Shown here piece after piece: positions 18,803-27,159 of a stretch of 64,000 nt of DNA (position 1 is its first letter; each line of letters opens with the position of its first letter). The position numbers and the translations under genes are program-made. The notes under the pieces were generated by a model. It searched no databases, was not told the DNA's origin, and saw nothing but the letters and a program-made list of their open reading frames with translations. The stretch comes from Curtobacterium pusillum (GTDB lineage: Bacteria > Actinomycetota > Actinomycetes > Actinomycetales > Microbacteriaceae): NCBI RefSeq assembly GCF_007680845.1, contig NZ_VEIY01000005.1, positions 186,001-250,000 of the forward strand, written 5' to 3'.

Positions 18803-19216
18803 TCAGTGTCGCCCGCGCCGCACGATCCACCGGTTCCGGTCGTCCACCCGCTCGTACCGGAGGTCGTCGACGACCATCTGCACGAGGGCGAGCCCGCGTC
18901 CGCTCTCGGCGAGGGCGTCCGGCAACCTCGCGGTCGACGGGTCCACCGGGACCGGAACGCCGTCGTCGGTGAGGTGCGCTTCGACCTCGTCCGACCCGAC
19001 GTCGAGGTGCAGGGAGCAGGACACCGCTCCACGGACCCCGCCGTGCTCGATCACGTTCGAGGCCAGTTCGACGAGCGCGAGCTCGAGCGCCATCCGGTCC
19101 TCGGCGGACACCGACGGTTCGGTGTCCCACACGGACGCCAGGAAGGCGTGGACCGCCGTGACGTCGTCCGGCGGGCACGCCATGACGAGGCTGTGCCCAC
19201 CCACCGAGGTGCTCAT
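18803..19216 (-). CDS. Anti-sigma factor-type serine kinase/ATPase (RsbW-like)
   Basis: 137-residue GHKL ATPase domain protein. The N box reads ELALVELASNVIEHG, the G1-like segment LTDDGVPVP and the G2-like segment GRGLALVQMVVDDL. In partner-switching systems such proteins bind a sigma factor or phosphorylate a STAS antagonist. Its ATG overlaps the stop of the STAS gene (ATGA), so they form one operon. No sigma factor gene is adjacent. A SpoIIE-type phosphatase at 61955 could be the opposing enzyme. Confidence 0.9.
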   Translation of the reverse strand: MSTSVGGHSLVMACPPDDVTAVHAFLASVWDTEPSVSAEDRMALELALVELASNVIEHGGVRGAVSCSLHLDVGSDEVEAHLTDDGVPVPVDPSTARLPDALAESGRGLALVQMVVDDLRYERVDDRNRWIVRRGRH

Positions 19217-19551
19217 GCCCAGTCGGTCACCGCGGCGTCCCCGTCCGGGTACGTGCGGAGGATCTTGTCCATGTTGGAGAGCTTCAGCACCATCTCGACC
19301 TGGTCGGACGGCGCCGCGATGCGGAGGTCACCGCCGGCCTGCCGCGCTGCCTTGAGCGACCCGACGAGTGCGCCGAGCCCGGACGAGTCCATGAACTCGA
19401 CGTTGGAGAGCTCGATCACCACGCGGGAGCGGCCGCCGTCGACGACCTGCGCCACCGTCTCGCGGAAGGTCGGGGCCGACACCATGTTGAGGCGTCCGCT
19501 GCACTCGAGCACCGCGGATCCCGCGTCTGCCTCGTGTACGACGATGTCCAT
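19213..19551 (-). CDS. STAS-domain anti-sigma factor antagonist (RsbV/SpoIIAA-like)
   Basis: 112 residues, a single STAS domain. The phosphorylation motif MDSSGLGAL is at residues 54-62, with Ser57 the expected target. When unphosphorylated it would sequester the RsbW-like partner encoded immediately downstream. The ATG at 19551 is preceded by GGAGG, a good ribosome site. It is the first gene of a two-gene regulatory operon. Confidence 0.93.
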   Translation of the reverse strand: MDIVVHEADAGSAVLECSGRLNMVSAPTFRETVAQVVDGGRSRVVIELSNVEFMDSSGLGALVGSLKAARQAGGDLRIAAPSDQVEMVLKLSNMDKILRTYPDGDAAVTDWA

Positions 19552-19607
19552 GTGGGGTGCCTCCTCGGTTCGGTGCGGCGTGCACCCTGCAACCTACCGG
19601 GTCCGCC

Positions 19608-20816
19608 TCAGGACGCGTTCCGGCCTCGCCGGGTGGCGACGACCTGGACGACGACCGCTGCGGCCATGAGCACCGCCATCACCGACCCCATCGCGAGCGC
19701 CGTCCCGCCCAGCGCGCCGGCGAGGGGCGTCCCGAGGCCCCCGAGTCCGAAGGTCAGACCGCCCTGGAGCGCCGCGGCCGTCCCCGGGTGCACCGCGCCG
19801 ACGTGCTGCGTGCGCGTCATCGCCGCCGGCAGCACGAACCCCCAGGCTGCCGTCACCACCGCGAGCGACACCCAGACCGCGACGGCGCCGAGGCCGAGCA
19901 GCGCGGACGTGAGCACCCCGACGGCGCCGAGCGTCCCGAGCGCGAGGCCGAACGAGAGCAACGCGTCCTCGGAGAACCGGCCGACGACCCGACGGAACAC
20001 CAGGGTCGTGATGATCATCATCGAGGCGTTCGTCGCGAAGACGAGCGTGTACAGCCCCTCCGAGAAGCCGAACTCGGTCTGGAACACGAACGAGCTCGTG
20101 GCGATGTACGCGAAGAAGCCGATCGTGGAGAGCACCCCGGTGAGCACGTAGGCGCGGAACCGTGGGATGGCCATGAGCTCCCGGATGCGCGCCCAGTTCG
20201 CCCCGAACCCGACCCCGCCGCGCGAGGCGTGCGGCAGTGTCTCGTGGAACCGGACGACGACCGCGCCGAAGAACACCGCACCCAGCACCGCGAGCACCAC
20301 GAACATCAGCCGCCAGGTGCCGACGGTCAGCACGGCTCCCCCGGCCAGCGGCGCCACCACCGGGCCGATCGCGTTGATCGCCGCGAGCGTGCCGAAGACC
20401 TTCGCCATCCGCGGGCCGCCGACGACGTCGGACACCATGGCCCGGCCGGCGACCGCTCCGGCCGCTCCGGCGAGCCCCTGGAGCACCCGGGCGACGACCA
20501 GGACCAGGACGTCCGGCGCGAGCGCACAGCCGATCGAGGCGAGTGCGAAGACGGCGGTGCCGACGAGCATGAGCGGGCGACGCCCGATGCCGTCGGACAC
20601 CGGGCCGGCGAGCAGCTGGCCGACCGCGAACGCGACGAGGAACGCCGTCAACGACAGCTGCACCGCTCCCGGCGACGTGCCGAGGTCGTGCGCGATCGCC
20701 GGCAGGGCCGGGATGTACATGTCCGTCGCGAACGGCGAGACGCCGACGATCAGGGCGAGCGGCAGGATCGGCGGCAGCGTCGTCGTCCTCGGGGTCCTGG
20801 TGCGCTCCGTCGTCAC
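19608..20816 (-). CDS. MFS drug-resistance transporter (Bcr/CflA type, DHA1)
   Basis: 402-residue, 12-helix exporter. Family marks are SPFATDMYIPALPAIAHDLG at the first helix, the A motif GPVSDGIGRRPLML between helices 2 and 3, and ARVLQGLAGAAG in helix 4. It probably exports small hydrophobic drugs or metabolites by proton antiport. I chose the GTG at 20816 because TAGCGT at 20824-20829 lies 7 bases upstream; a GTG at 20825 overlaps that -10. Upstream extensions run across the palindrome at 20837-20850. Confidence 0.9.
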   Translation of the reverse strand: MTTERTRTPRTTTLPPILPLALIVGVSPFATDMYIPALPAIAHDLGTSPGAVQLSLTAFLVAFAVGQLLAGPVSDGIGRRPLMLVGTAVFALASIGCALAPDVLVLVVARVLQGLAGAAGAVAGRAMVSDVVGGPRMAKVFGTLAAINAIGPVVAPLAGGAVLTVGTWRLMFVVLAVLGAVFFGAVVVRFHETLPHASRGGVGFGANWARIRELMAIPRFRAYVLTGVLSTIGFFAYIATSSFVFQTEFGFSEGLYTLVFATNASMMIITTLVFRRVVGRFSEDALLSFGLALGTLGAVGVLTSALLGLGAVAVWVSLAVVTAAWGFVLPAAMTRTQHVGAVHPGTAAALQGGLTFGLGGLGTPLAGALGGTALAMGSVMAVLMAAAVVVQVVATRRGRNAS

Positions 20817-20836
20817 CGGCGTCACGCTACGCCGGT

Positions 20837-20850
20837 TCGAATCGATTCGA
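20837..20850. promoter_or_regulatory. Perfect palindrome upstream of the MFS gene
   Basis: TCGAATCGATTCGA is a perfect 14-base palindrome, unusually AT-rich for this genome. It lies just upstream of the presumed -10 of the MFS gene, and so is a candidate operator. Confidence 0.45.
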
Positions 20851-20895
20851 CAGCTCGACGCGCGAACGGGCGCCACTCACGGGGTGGACGCGACG

Positions 20896-20944
20896 GTCTG
20901 GAGGCGCGGTGCCGGTCCGGCGGACCGGCACCGCGCCTCCAGAC
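20896..20944. repeat. GGAGGCGCGG palindromic repeat, copy 3 (ppc terminator)
   Basis: Arms of 23 bases (outer GTCTGGAGGCGCGG) pair perfectly around a 3-base centre. The element begins 2 bases after the ppc stop codon, so it very likely ends ppc transcription. Confidence 0.85.
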
Positions 20945-20946
20945 GG

Positions 20947-23604
20947 TCACCCCGTGTTCTGCAGGCCGGCGGCGACCCCGTTGACGGTGAGGAGCAGCAG
21001 CCGGTGGTCCGCGTCCGTCGGGTCCGTGCTGCCGGCGGTGCGGATCGAGCGCAGCGCGCGCAGCTGCAGGTGCGACAAGGCGTCCACGTAGGGGCTGCGC
21101 AGGCGGACCGCGCGGGCGAGGACGGGCCGGTCCTCGAGCACGTCGGAGCCGCCGGAGACCCGCAGCACCCAGTCGCGGGTGCGCACCATCTCGTCGAGCA
21201 CCTTCGCCGCGAGGTCGTCACGGTCGGCCAGCTCGAGGTACCGGCGGGCGATGTGCTCGTCGGTCTTCGCGAGCGACATCTCGACGTTCTTGATCATCGC
21301 GCCGAACAGGGGCCACTCGGCGTACGCGGTGCGGAGGAGCGCCACGTCGCCGACGGCCTCGAGCGCGGAACCGAGGCCGTACCAACCTGCGAGGTTGATG
21401 CGCGCCTGCGTCCACGAGAACACCCACGGGATGGCTCGGAGGTCCTCGAGCGACTCGACGCTCAGCCCGCGGCGGGCGGGGCGGGAGCCGAGCGGGAGCA
21501 GCCCGATCTCCTCCATCGGCGTCACCCGGGCGAACCAGGGCGCGAAGCCGTCGGCCTTGACGAGGTCGTAGAAGGCCTGTCGCGACACGTCGTCGAGCTG
21601 CTGGGCGAGCTCGGCGAAGCGGCCGGCCGCCACGGTCGTGCGTTCCTCGTTCGAGGGCGACGACGCGAACAGGGTCGCCGACGCCATCTGCTCGAGGTGC
21701 CGGGCGGCGATGTCCTTGTCGCCGTACTGGGCGAAGATGACCTCACCCTGCTCGGTGAGCTTGAGCCGACCGTCGATCGAGCCGGCCGGCTGCGCGAGGA
21801 CCGCCTCGTTCGCGGGACCGCCACCGCGGCCGAGCGAACCGCCGCGACCGTGGAACAGCGTGAGCTCGACGTCGTTCTGCCGAGCCCAGTCGGCGATGCG
21901 CGCCTGGGCGTCGTACAGCGCGAGGTTCGCGGACACCGGTCCGACGTCCTTCGACGAGTCCGAGTAGCCGAGCATGACCTCGAGCCGACGACCCGTGGCG
22001 GCGAGGCGGCGCTGGAACGCCTCGGTCCGGACGGCCTCGTCGAGGATGTCGACGCTGGCGTGCAGGTCCGCGAAGGTCTCGAACAGCGGGATGACGTCGA
22101 GGATCGGTGCGGCCTCGACCGAGCCGAGGGCCGCGACCGCGAGCTCGTGGACGTTCGCGAGGTCGGCCGCGGACTGCGTGAACGAGACGATGTAGCGGCT
22201 CGACGCGCGCACCCCGTAGCGGGACTGGAGGGACGCGATGGTCCGGAAGACCTCGAGGACCTCCTGGGTCATCTCGCTCAGCTCGCCGCCCGCGCGGATC
22301 TCGGCGAGGGCGTTCCGGTGCACCTGCGAGTGCTGCCGGACCTCGAGCTCGGCGAGGTGGAACCCGAAGGTCTCGACCTGCCAGATGAGGTTCTGCAGCT
22401 CGCCGTTCGCCGGGCGGGTGGCGCCGGCGGCGACGAGCGAGGACTGGATCGTCCGCAGGTCGACGAGCAGCGCGTCCGGGCCGTCGTAGGCGAGGGCCGC
22501 CTCGCCCCGGCGGGTGGCGTCGATGCGGGCGGCGACGAACAGCAGCGCCCGGCGGTGCGTCTCGTTCGGGGCGCGGACGCCGATGCGTTCCGCGATCCCG
22601 GGGTCGAGCGACTCCTGCGCGGCCACGAGGGCGGTGAGCCCGGCGTCCGCGGGGGTCTCGCTCGCGTCGAGCGTCAGGGTGCTGCCGATCCGGGTCGCAG
22701 CGCGGGCGAGCCCGAGGAGGATGTGCTCGGCCGCGATCTCGGCCGCCTGGCGGGTGACGTCGGCGGTCACGTGCGGGTTGCCGTCGCGGTCGCCACCGAT
22801 CCAGGTACCGAAGCGGACGAAGGCTGGCGCGGTCACGGGGACGCGGCCGGCGTCGTCGCCCTGCAGCCGGTCGTCGAGCAGGCGGTACACCTGCGGGACG
22901 ATCTCGAACAGGGTCTGGTCGAACACGCTCATCGCCGTGCGGACCTCGTCGAGTGGGGTCGGCCGGGTCGTGCGGAGCGGGGAGGTGCGGAGGAGCGTCG
23001 TGATCTCCTCGAGCAGCCGGCGCTCGTTCTCGGCGCGGGCCGTCGCGTTCGTGGTCCGGTCGCGCTCGTCGATGAGGTCCGTGATGCGCCGCACGCCCGT
23101 GGTCACCGCACGCCGGCGGGCCTCGGTCGGGTGCGCCGTGAGCACGGGGTGGAAGCGGAGGTCGCGCAGCCGTTCGGCGGCGGCGTCCTCGCCGACCTGC
23201 TCGACGAGCGAGGCGTAGGTCGCGGGGAACGAGTCCCCGGCGAGGCCGCCGTCGTCGCCGCGGTGCCGGAGCACACGGACGCGGTGGTGCTCCTCAGCCA
23301 GGTTCGTCAGGTGGAAGTAGGTCGTGAAGGCCTGCGCGACGGCCTCGGCCCGCTCGGCCGACATGGCCGCCACGATCGCCTCGGCGCGCGCCGCACCCTC
23401 GGCCTCAGCACCCTCGAACGCGTCGATCACCGCCGCGCGGAGGTCCTCCACGTCGCGCAGCAGGTCCGCGCCGCCGGTCTCGCGCAGCACCCGCCCGAGC
23501 AGGTTGCCGAGGTACCGGACGTCGGAACGCAGGTCGCTGTCGACCGCTCCGCTGACGTCGTCCCGAGCGCGCCCGTGGCGCGTCGATCCATCGATCGCCG
23601 TCAT
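20947..23604 (-). CDS. ppc: Phosphoenolpyruvate carboxylase
   Basis: Anaplerotic enzyme that makes oxaloacetate from phosphoenolpyruvate and bicarbonate. The 885 residues show the full set of family motifs: VLTAHPTEARRR with the catalytic His near residue 155, GGDRDGNPHVT, MLGYSDSSKD near 542, FHGRGGSLGRGGGP near 578, and the C-terminal VNGVAAGLQNTG. The allosteric Asp-binding C-terminus is complete. It is a single-gene transcript, bounded by a leader palindrome at 23624-23641 and the repeat at 20896-20944. Confidence 0.97.
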   Translation of the reverse strand: MTAIDGSTRHGRARDDVSGAVDSDLRSDVRYLGNLLGRVLRETGGADLLRDVEDLRAAVIDAFEGAEAEGAARAEAIVAAMSAERAEAVAQAFTTYFHLTNLAEEHHRVRVLRHRGDDGGLAGDSFPATYASLVEQVGEDAAAERLRDLRFHPVLTAHPTEARRRAVTTGVRRITDLIDERDRTTNATARAENERRLLEEITTLLRTSPLRTTRPTPLDEVRTAMSVFDQTLFEIVPQVYRLLDDRLQGDDAGRVPVTAPAFVRFGTWIGGDRDGNPHVTADVTRQAAEIAAEHILLGLARAATRIGSTLTLDASETPADAGLTALVAAQESLDPGIAERIGVRAPNETHRRALLFVAARIDATRRGEAALAYDGPDALLVDLRTIQSSLVAAGATRPANGELQNLIWQVETFGFHLAELEVRQHSQVHRNALAEIRAGGELSEMTQEVLEVFRTIASLQSRYGVRASSRYIVSFTQSAADLANVHELAVAALGSVEAAPILDVIPLFETFADLHASVDILDEAVRTEAFQRRLAATGRRLEVMLGYSDSSKDVGPVSANLALYDAQARIADWARQNDVELTLFHGRGGSLGRGGGPANEAVLAQPAGSIDGRLKLTEQGEVIFAQYGDKDIAARHLEQMASATLFASSPSNEERTTVAAGRFAELAQQLDDVSRQAFYDLVKADGFAPWFARVTPMEEIGLLPLGSRPARRGLSVESLEDLRAIPWVFSWTQARINLAGWYGLGSALEAVGDVALLRTAYAEWPLFGAMIKNVEMSLAKTDEHIARRYLELADRDDLAAKVLDEMVRTRDWVLRVSGGSDVLEDRPVLARAVRLRSPYVDALSHLQLRALRSIRTAGSTDPTDADHRLLLLTVNGVAAGLQNTG

Positions 23605-23623
23605 GTGGTCCTTTCCGGGTCTG

Positions 23624-23641
23624 CCGGGAGTGCACTCCCGG
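23624..23641. promoter_or_regulatory. Perfect palindrome in the ppc leader
   Basis: CCGGGAGTGCACTCCCGG, 18 bases, perfectly symmetric, lies 20 bases upstream of the ppc ATG. A possible -10 (TACGCT on the reverse strand, about 23652-23657) would put it at or just after the start site. An operator or a small leader hairpin are both possible. Confidence 0.5.
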
Positions 23642-23719
23642 TATCCCAGCAGCGTATCGGCCCCTCACCGCGGCTGACGACAACCGTCCGGACGGACCGC
23701 GGCACGGCGGGCGTCGGGC

Positions 23720-24418
23720 TCAGGCGACGACCGCGCCGTCGGCACCCGCGCGCCCCGGAGCGCCGGGAAAGGCCGGTCGGCGCGTCGCGTCGAGGTCAGC
23801 CAGGAGTCCGTCGTCGAGCCGACGGGCGAGCTCCACCTCTGCGAGGACACGCTCCCGCTCCTCGGCCGACCACGGTGCCGCGTCGAGCTGCGCACGGTAG
23901 GTGTCCTCGAACGCGCTCGGGTCCGCGACCTGGTCGAAGATGAAGAAGAGGATCCCGTTCGTCTCGAAGCCGAACTGGTCCGCCAGCACCCGCCCGATGG
24001 CGCGTCCGCCGGACAGGTCGCCGAGGGACCGCGTGTAGTGGTGCGCGACGAAGCCGCCGGGCCACTGGGCAGCGACCTCGTTGAGACGCCGGACGTACGC
24101 CGTGGTCGCCGGCAGCGGGCACACGAGCTCCTGCCAGTCCGGGCCGACCAGGTACTCGAGGTCCGCCCGGATCGCCGGCATCCGCGTCAGCCGCGCGGTG
24201 ACGAACGGCGCGGCGACGGGGTGGTCGGCCATCCGTTCCGCTGCCCGCTCGAGCGCGGCGTAGACGAACGCGTACTGCCCGAGCAGGGCCGCGTACTCGG
24301 CGACGTCGCACCGGCCGCCGAGCAGGTCCTGCATGAAGCCGTCCCCCGCCGACGGACGCTGCGCCCGACGGGCACGCTGCCGCAGCACCTCGGAGAACGG
24401 GATGACCGGCGTGTCCAT
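23720..24418 (-). CDS. hmuO: Heme oxygenase-like protein without the usual proximal histidine
   Basis: 232-residue protein of the biliverdin-producing heme oxygenase family. Alignment by eye to corynebacterial HmuO is good over FMQDLLGGR, VAHHYTRSLGDLSGGRAIGRVL (distal helix with its glycines intact) and the downstream region. At the proximal heme ligand, His20 in HmuO (TAQAHEKAE), this protein has Gln20 (RRAQRPSAG), and no other His lies nearby. It may bind heme differently or have another activity. Transcription looks leaderless (TAGCCT at 24425-24430, six bases before ATG), and the iron box at 24418-24436 covers that -10. Confidence 0.85.
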   Translation of the reverse strand: MDTPVIPFSEVLRQRARRAQRPSAGDGFMQDLLGGRCDVAEYAALLGQYAFVYAALERAAERMADHPVAAPFVTARLTRMPAIRADLEYLVGPDWQELVCPLPATTAYVRRLNEVAAQWPGGFVAHHYTRSLGDLSGGRAIGRVLADQFGFETNGILFFIFDQVADPSAFEDTYRAQLDAAPWSAEERERVLAEVELARRLDDGLLADLDATRRPAFPGAPGRAGADGAVVA

Positions 24419-24436
24419 GAGGTAAGGCTAACCTCA
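24418..24436. promoter_or_regulatory. DtxR/IdeR-type iron box
   Basis: TGAGGTAAGGCTAACCTCA matches the consensus TTAGGTTAGGCTAACCTAA at 16 of 19 positions and is itself palindromic apart from its centre and two flanking positions. It overlaps the -10 and start codon of the heme oxygenase-like gene and lies 41 bases before the siderophore-interacting protein gene. One iron-bound repressor dimer pair could therefore shut both divergent genes. Confidence 0.88.
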
Positions 24437-24476
24437 GTTCGAACAACGTCAAGGATCCGAGAGGAAGCTCGCACCG

Positions 24477-25322
24477 ATGAGCTCGAAACCGCAGCGCCCC
24501 CAGCACGTATTCGTCGTCGACCGCACGGAGCGCCTCTCCCCGCACATGGTCCGGGTCCACCTCGGCGGCCCCGCCTTCGACGTGTTCGTCGGCGGCGCCG
24601 ATCCCGAGCGACTCGCCGCGACGGACAAGTACGTGAAGCTCCTGCTCGCGAAGCCGTCGCTCGGCCTGACGCCGCCGTACGACCTCGAGGCGCTGCGCGA
24701 GTCCCTCCCGAAACAGGACCGTCCCGCGCGTCGCACCTACACGGTGCGCGCGGTCGACCACGACGCGCGGACGATCGCGGTCGACTTCGTCGTGCACGGT
24801 GACGAGGGGCTGGCGGGCCCGTGGGCGGCGGCCGCGCAGCCCGGCGACCTGCTCGCGCTCTCCGGGCCCGGTGGCGGGTACACGCCGTCGTCCGACCCGG
24901 CCGTCACGCACGTGCTGCTCGGCGACGACAGCGCGCTCCCCGCGATCTCCGCCGCACTGGAGGCGCTGCCCGACTCCGCCACGGGCGTCGCCCTGGTCGA
25001 GGTGGCCGGTCCCGACGACGAGCAGCCGGTCCGCCACCCGAGCGGGGTCGACCTGCGGTGGCTGCACCGCGACGCCGCCGGCGCCGAGCCGGGCACGCTC
25101 CTGCTGGACGCGGCCCGGGCGCTGGAGCGTCCCTCCAGGCCGGTGGAGGTGTTCGCGCACGGCGAGCGGACCGCGATGAAGGCGATCCGTCGGCTGCTGC
25201 AGGACGACTGGGGGCTGGAGAAGTCCGAGATGTCGCTGTCCGCGTACTGGGCGCTCGGCCGCGCCGAGGACCGGTTCCAGGAGGAGAAGCGCGAGCCGAT
25301 CGGCGTGATCTTCACCGAGTAG
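24477..25322 (+). CDS. Siderophore-interacting protein (NAD(P)H/FAD ferric-siderophore reductase)
   Basis: 281-residue cytoplasmic flavoprotein that reduces imported ferric siderophores to release iron. The FAD-binding motif RRTYTVRAVD has its RxYT at residues 86-89. The C-terminal half carries the NAD(P)-binding SIP domain (LLGDDSALPAISAALEALP) and the usual SAYWALGRAED ending. AGAGGAAG gives a clear ribosome site before the ATG. It shares the iron box at 24418-24436 with the divergent heme-oxygenase-like gene. Confidence 0.94.
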   Translation: MSSKPQRPQHVFVVDRTERLSPHMVRVHLGGPAFDVFVGGADPERLAATDKYVKLLLAKPSLGLTPPYDLEALRESLPKQDRPARRTYTVRAVDHDARTIAVDFVVHGDEGLAGPWAAAAQPGDLLALSGPGGGYTPSSDPAVTHVLLGDDSALPAISAALEALPDSATGVALVEVAGPDDEQPVRHPSGVDLRWLHRDAAGAEPGTLLLDAARALERPSRPVEVFAHGERTAMKAIRRLLQDDWGLEKSEMSLSAYWALGRAEDRFQEEKREPIGVIFTE

Positions 25323-25361
25323 CGGCGGGCGCGCGGGCCGCGGCGGTGGTCGGGTTGGGGT

Positions 25362-25424
25362 CGAACCACGCGAACGACGTCGAACCAGCGTCGGCGAACG
25401 GTTCGATGTCGCTTCCGTGGTTCG
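25362..25424. repeat. Imperfect long inverted repeat after the siderophore-interacting protein gene
   Basis: Arms 25362-25386 and 25400-25424 (25 bases each, outer CGAACCACG) pair with 4 mismatches. It starts 40 bases after the stop codon and may be the terminator. The GGTTCGA half-motif occurs four times. Confidence 0.6.
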
Positions 25425-25500
25425 GTGCGGCGGGTGCGCGGCACGGCGCGGCGGACGGGAGGCGCGGGTGCCGTCGGTGGGTCGGGCTAGCGTTCCGGGC

Positions 25501-26067
25501 ATGGTCACCTCGTGCTGCGTCCCCGGGTGCGACGGACGGGTCGCCGCCGCCGACGGGCCACCGGTGCCGCTCTGTGCCGGGCACGTCGCGCTCGTGGCCG
25601 ACTTCGCCGCCGAACACGCCGGCACCGAGGACGCCCTGCCCGGCCCGTGCCCGGTGTGCGGCTCCCGGATCGGCGTGCGCTACCCCTCCGCCGTCGTGTG
25701 CGCGACGTGCGAGTGGCGGTGGGGGGACGTGCCGGACGGCGACCTCGCTCCCCCGCGCCTCGACGTCGTCTACTACCTCCGGATGCGCGACGACTTCGGC
25801 GACCGGATCAAGATCGGGACGACGACGAACCCGCGGCAGCGCCTCGCCGCGATCCCGCACCAGGACCTGCTGGCCTTCGAGCGCGGCGACCGGACGCTCG
25901 AACGCCGACGGCACGAGCAGTTCGCCGCGACGCGGTACCCGGGCACCGAGTGGTTCCGGGTGACGCCCGAGCTGCTCGCCCACGTCGACGCCGTCGCGGC
26001 CGGGGTCGACGACCCGTGGGCCCTGCACGCGCGGTGGTCGAGCGAGGCGCTGGCGCTCCGCGGCTGA
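25501..26067 (+). CDS. Zinc-finger protein with a T5orf172/GIY-YIG-type domain
   Basis: 188 residues. An N-terminal Cys/His cluster (C5, C6, C10, C25, H28) is followed by a zinc ribbon (C50, C53, C67, C70: CPVCG and CATCEW). From about residue 88 comes DVVYYLRMRDD, then RIKIGTTTNPRQRLAAI, then ERRRHEQFA and GTEWFR. This is the pattern of the T5orf172/MUG113 branch of the GIY-YIG nuclease superfamily. The function is not known; such domains occur in phage and accessory genes. The start is supported by TAGCGT seven bases before the ATG. Confidence 0.8.
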   Translation: MVTSCCVPGCDGRVAAADGPPVPLCAGHVALVADFAAEHAGTEDALPGPCPVCGSRIGVRYPSAVVCATCEWRWGDVPDGDLAPPRLDVVYYLRMRDDFGDRIKIGTTTNPRQRLAAIPHQDLLAFERGDRTLERRRHEQFAATRYPGTEWFRVTPELLAHVDAVAAGVDDPWALHARWSSEALALRG

Positions 26068-26081
26068 GACCAGGACCCGGG

Positions 26082-27095
26082 TCAGCGGGCGTAGGCGTCG
26101 ACGAACAGCGCGCCGCGGATCTCCCGCAGCGTGTCGGCCAGGCGTCCGATGGTCCGGCCGGAGATGCCGGAGACCTCGAGGTCGTACGGCCCGAGTGGTT
26201 GCAGGCGCCCGGTGCGGATGCGGACGACCTCCCACCCGACACCGCGGACCGCGCGGTCCTTCCGGCGGTCGGTCTCCTGCCGGGGTCCGACGTGCTCGAG
26301 CCCGTGCCGGCCGGTGGAGTCGTACTCGATGGCGACGCGGAGTTCCGGGAGGATGATGTCCGGCCACGCCTCGACGTGGTCGAAGAACGGTCGGTCGAGG
26401 CGGATCGCGGAGTGGTCGAACGTGAAGTCGAAGCGTTCGGCCAGGGCGGTACGGAGCTCGGCTTCGACCGCGGACGCCGTCGCCGGGGCGCACGCGCTGG
26501 TGAACGACTCTCCGGAGGGCAGCCGGGGCGTCTTCGGGCAGATCGACCGGGGCACGGCCGGTGGACGCGGGCGTCGGGGCGCGCCGGGCTCCGGTCGACG
26601 CGAGCGACCCCGGCTCGAGGCGACCGCGCCCGCGGGCACGCCGAGCGACGGTGCGCCCCCGTTGGACGGCATCGCCGGCATGCCGCGCGACGGTGCTGCC
26701 GGCAGGGTCTGGCGACCGGTCAGCCGCACGACGCGCTGCGGGACCGGCACCCCCTCGGGCCAGTCCGACGGCAGCACGGGCCAGCGCTGCGGCTGCGCCT
26801 GGACCGCGCACTCCGGGCACCACACCGACCGTCGACGCTCGCGGCCCGGGCGGGACCGTTGTTCGGCGGGCGTCGCGACGAAGACGTGGCCGACGTCGCA
26901 CTCCCAGGTGAGAAGCACCTCGGCCGCCGGCGGCACCTGGGTGAGGACGACGCCGTGGTTCCACTCCGGGTGGTACTGCCGGATGAGCACCGGGTACGAC
27001 GCCCATTCGGCACGGAAGGCCCCGACGGCGTACGGCACCGCGACACCGCGCGACCACTGCCGGCGGCGCCACCACGCATCGACGGGTTCGGCCAC
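26082..27095 (-). CDS. Zinc-ribbon protein with a C-terminal PD-(D/E)XK/Vsr-like nuclease domain
   Basis: 337 residues. The N-terminal part resembles the treble-clef zinc-ribbon repeats of DUF4379 type (LTWECDVGHVFVATPAEQ, then WCPECA). A Pro/Arg-rich linker covers about 120-200. The C-terminal part (PDIILPELRVAIEYDS, ETDRRKDRAVRGVGWEVVRI) has the D-x(n)-E-x-D layout and downstream basic helix of very-short-patch-repair-like nucleases. The GTG at 27095 is supported by TAGCGT at 27102-27107, six bases upstream. Activity is inferred only from the fold pattern. Confidence 0.72.
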   Translation of the reverse strand: MAEPVDAWWRRRQWSRGVAVPYAVGAFRAEWASYPVLIRQYHPEWNHGVVLTQVPPAAEVLLTWECDVGHVFVATPAEQRSRPGRERRRSVWCPECAVQAQPQRWPVLPSDWPEGVPVPQRVVRLTGRQTLPAAPSRGMPAMPSNGGAPSLGVPAGAVASSRGRSRRPEPGAPRRPRPPAVPRSICPKTPRLPSGESFTSACAPATASAVEAELRTALAERFDFTFDHSAIRLDRPFFDHVEAWPDIILPELRVAIEYDSTGRHGLEHVGPRQETDRRKDRAVRGVGWEVVRIRTGRLQPLGPYDLEVSGISGRTIGRLADTLREIRGALFVDAYAR

Positions 27096-27159
27096 GTCGT
27101 CACGCTAGGGAACACCACCGACACCCGACCGGCCCACGGCCGGGACACCGGTGCGGCGG

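Noticed and set aside
20816-20876. Upstream ATG extension of the MFS transporter
   Set aside because: It would run across the predicted -10 and the TCGAATCGATTCGA palindrome and adds a non-membrane segment unlike the family.
20167-23943. A forward frame of about 1,260 codons opposite ppc and part of the MFS gene
   Set aside because: Antisense shadow of ppc, with no domain pattern.
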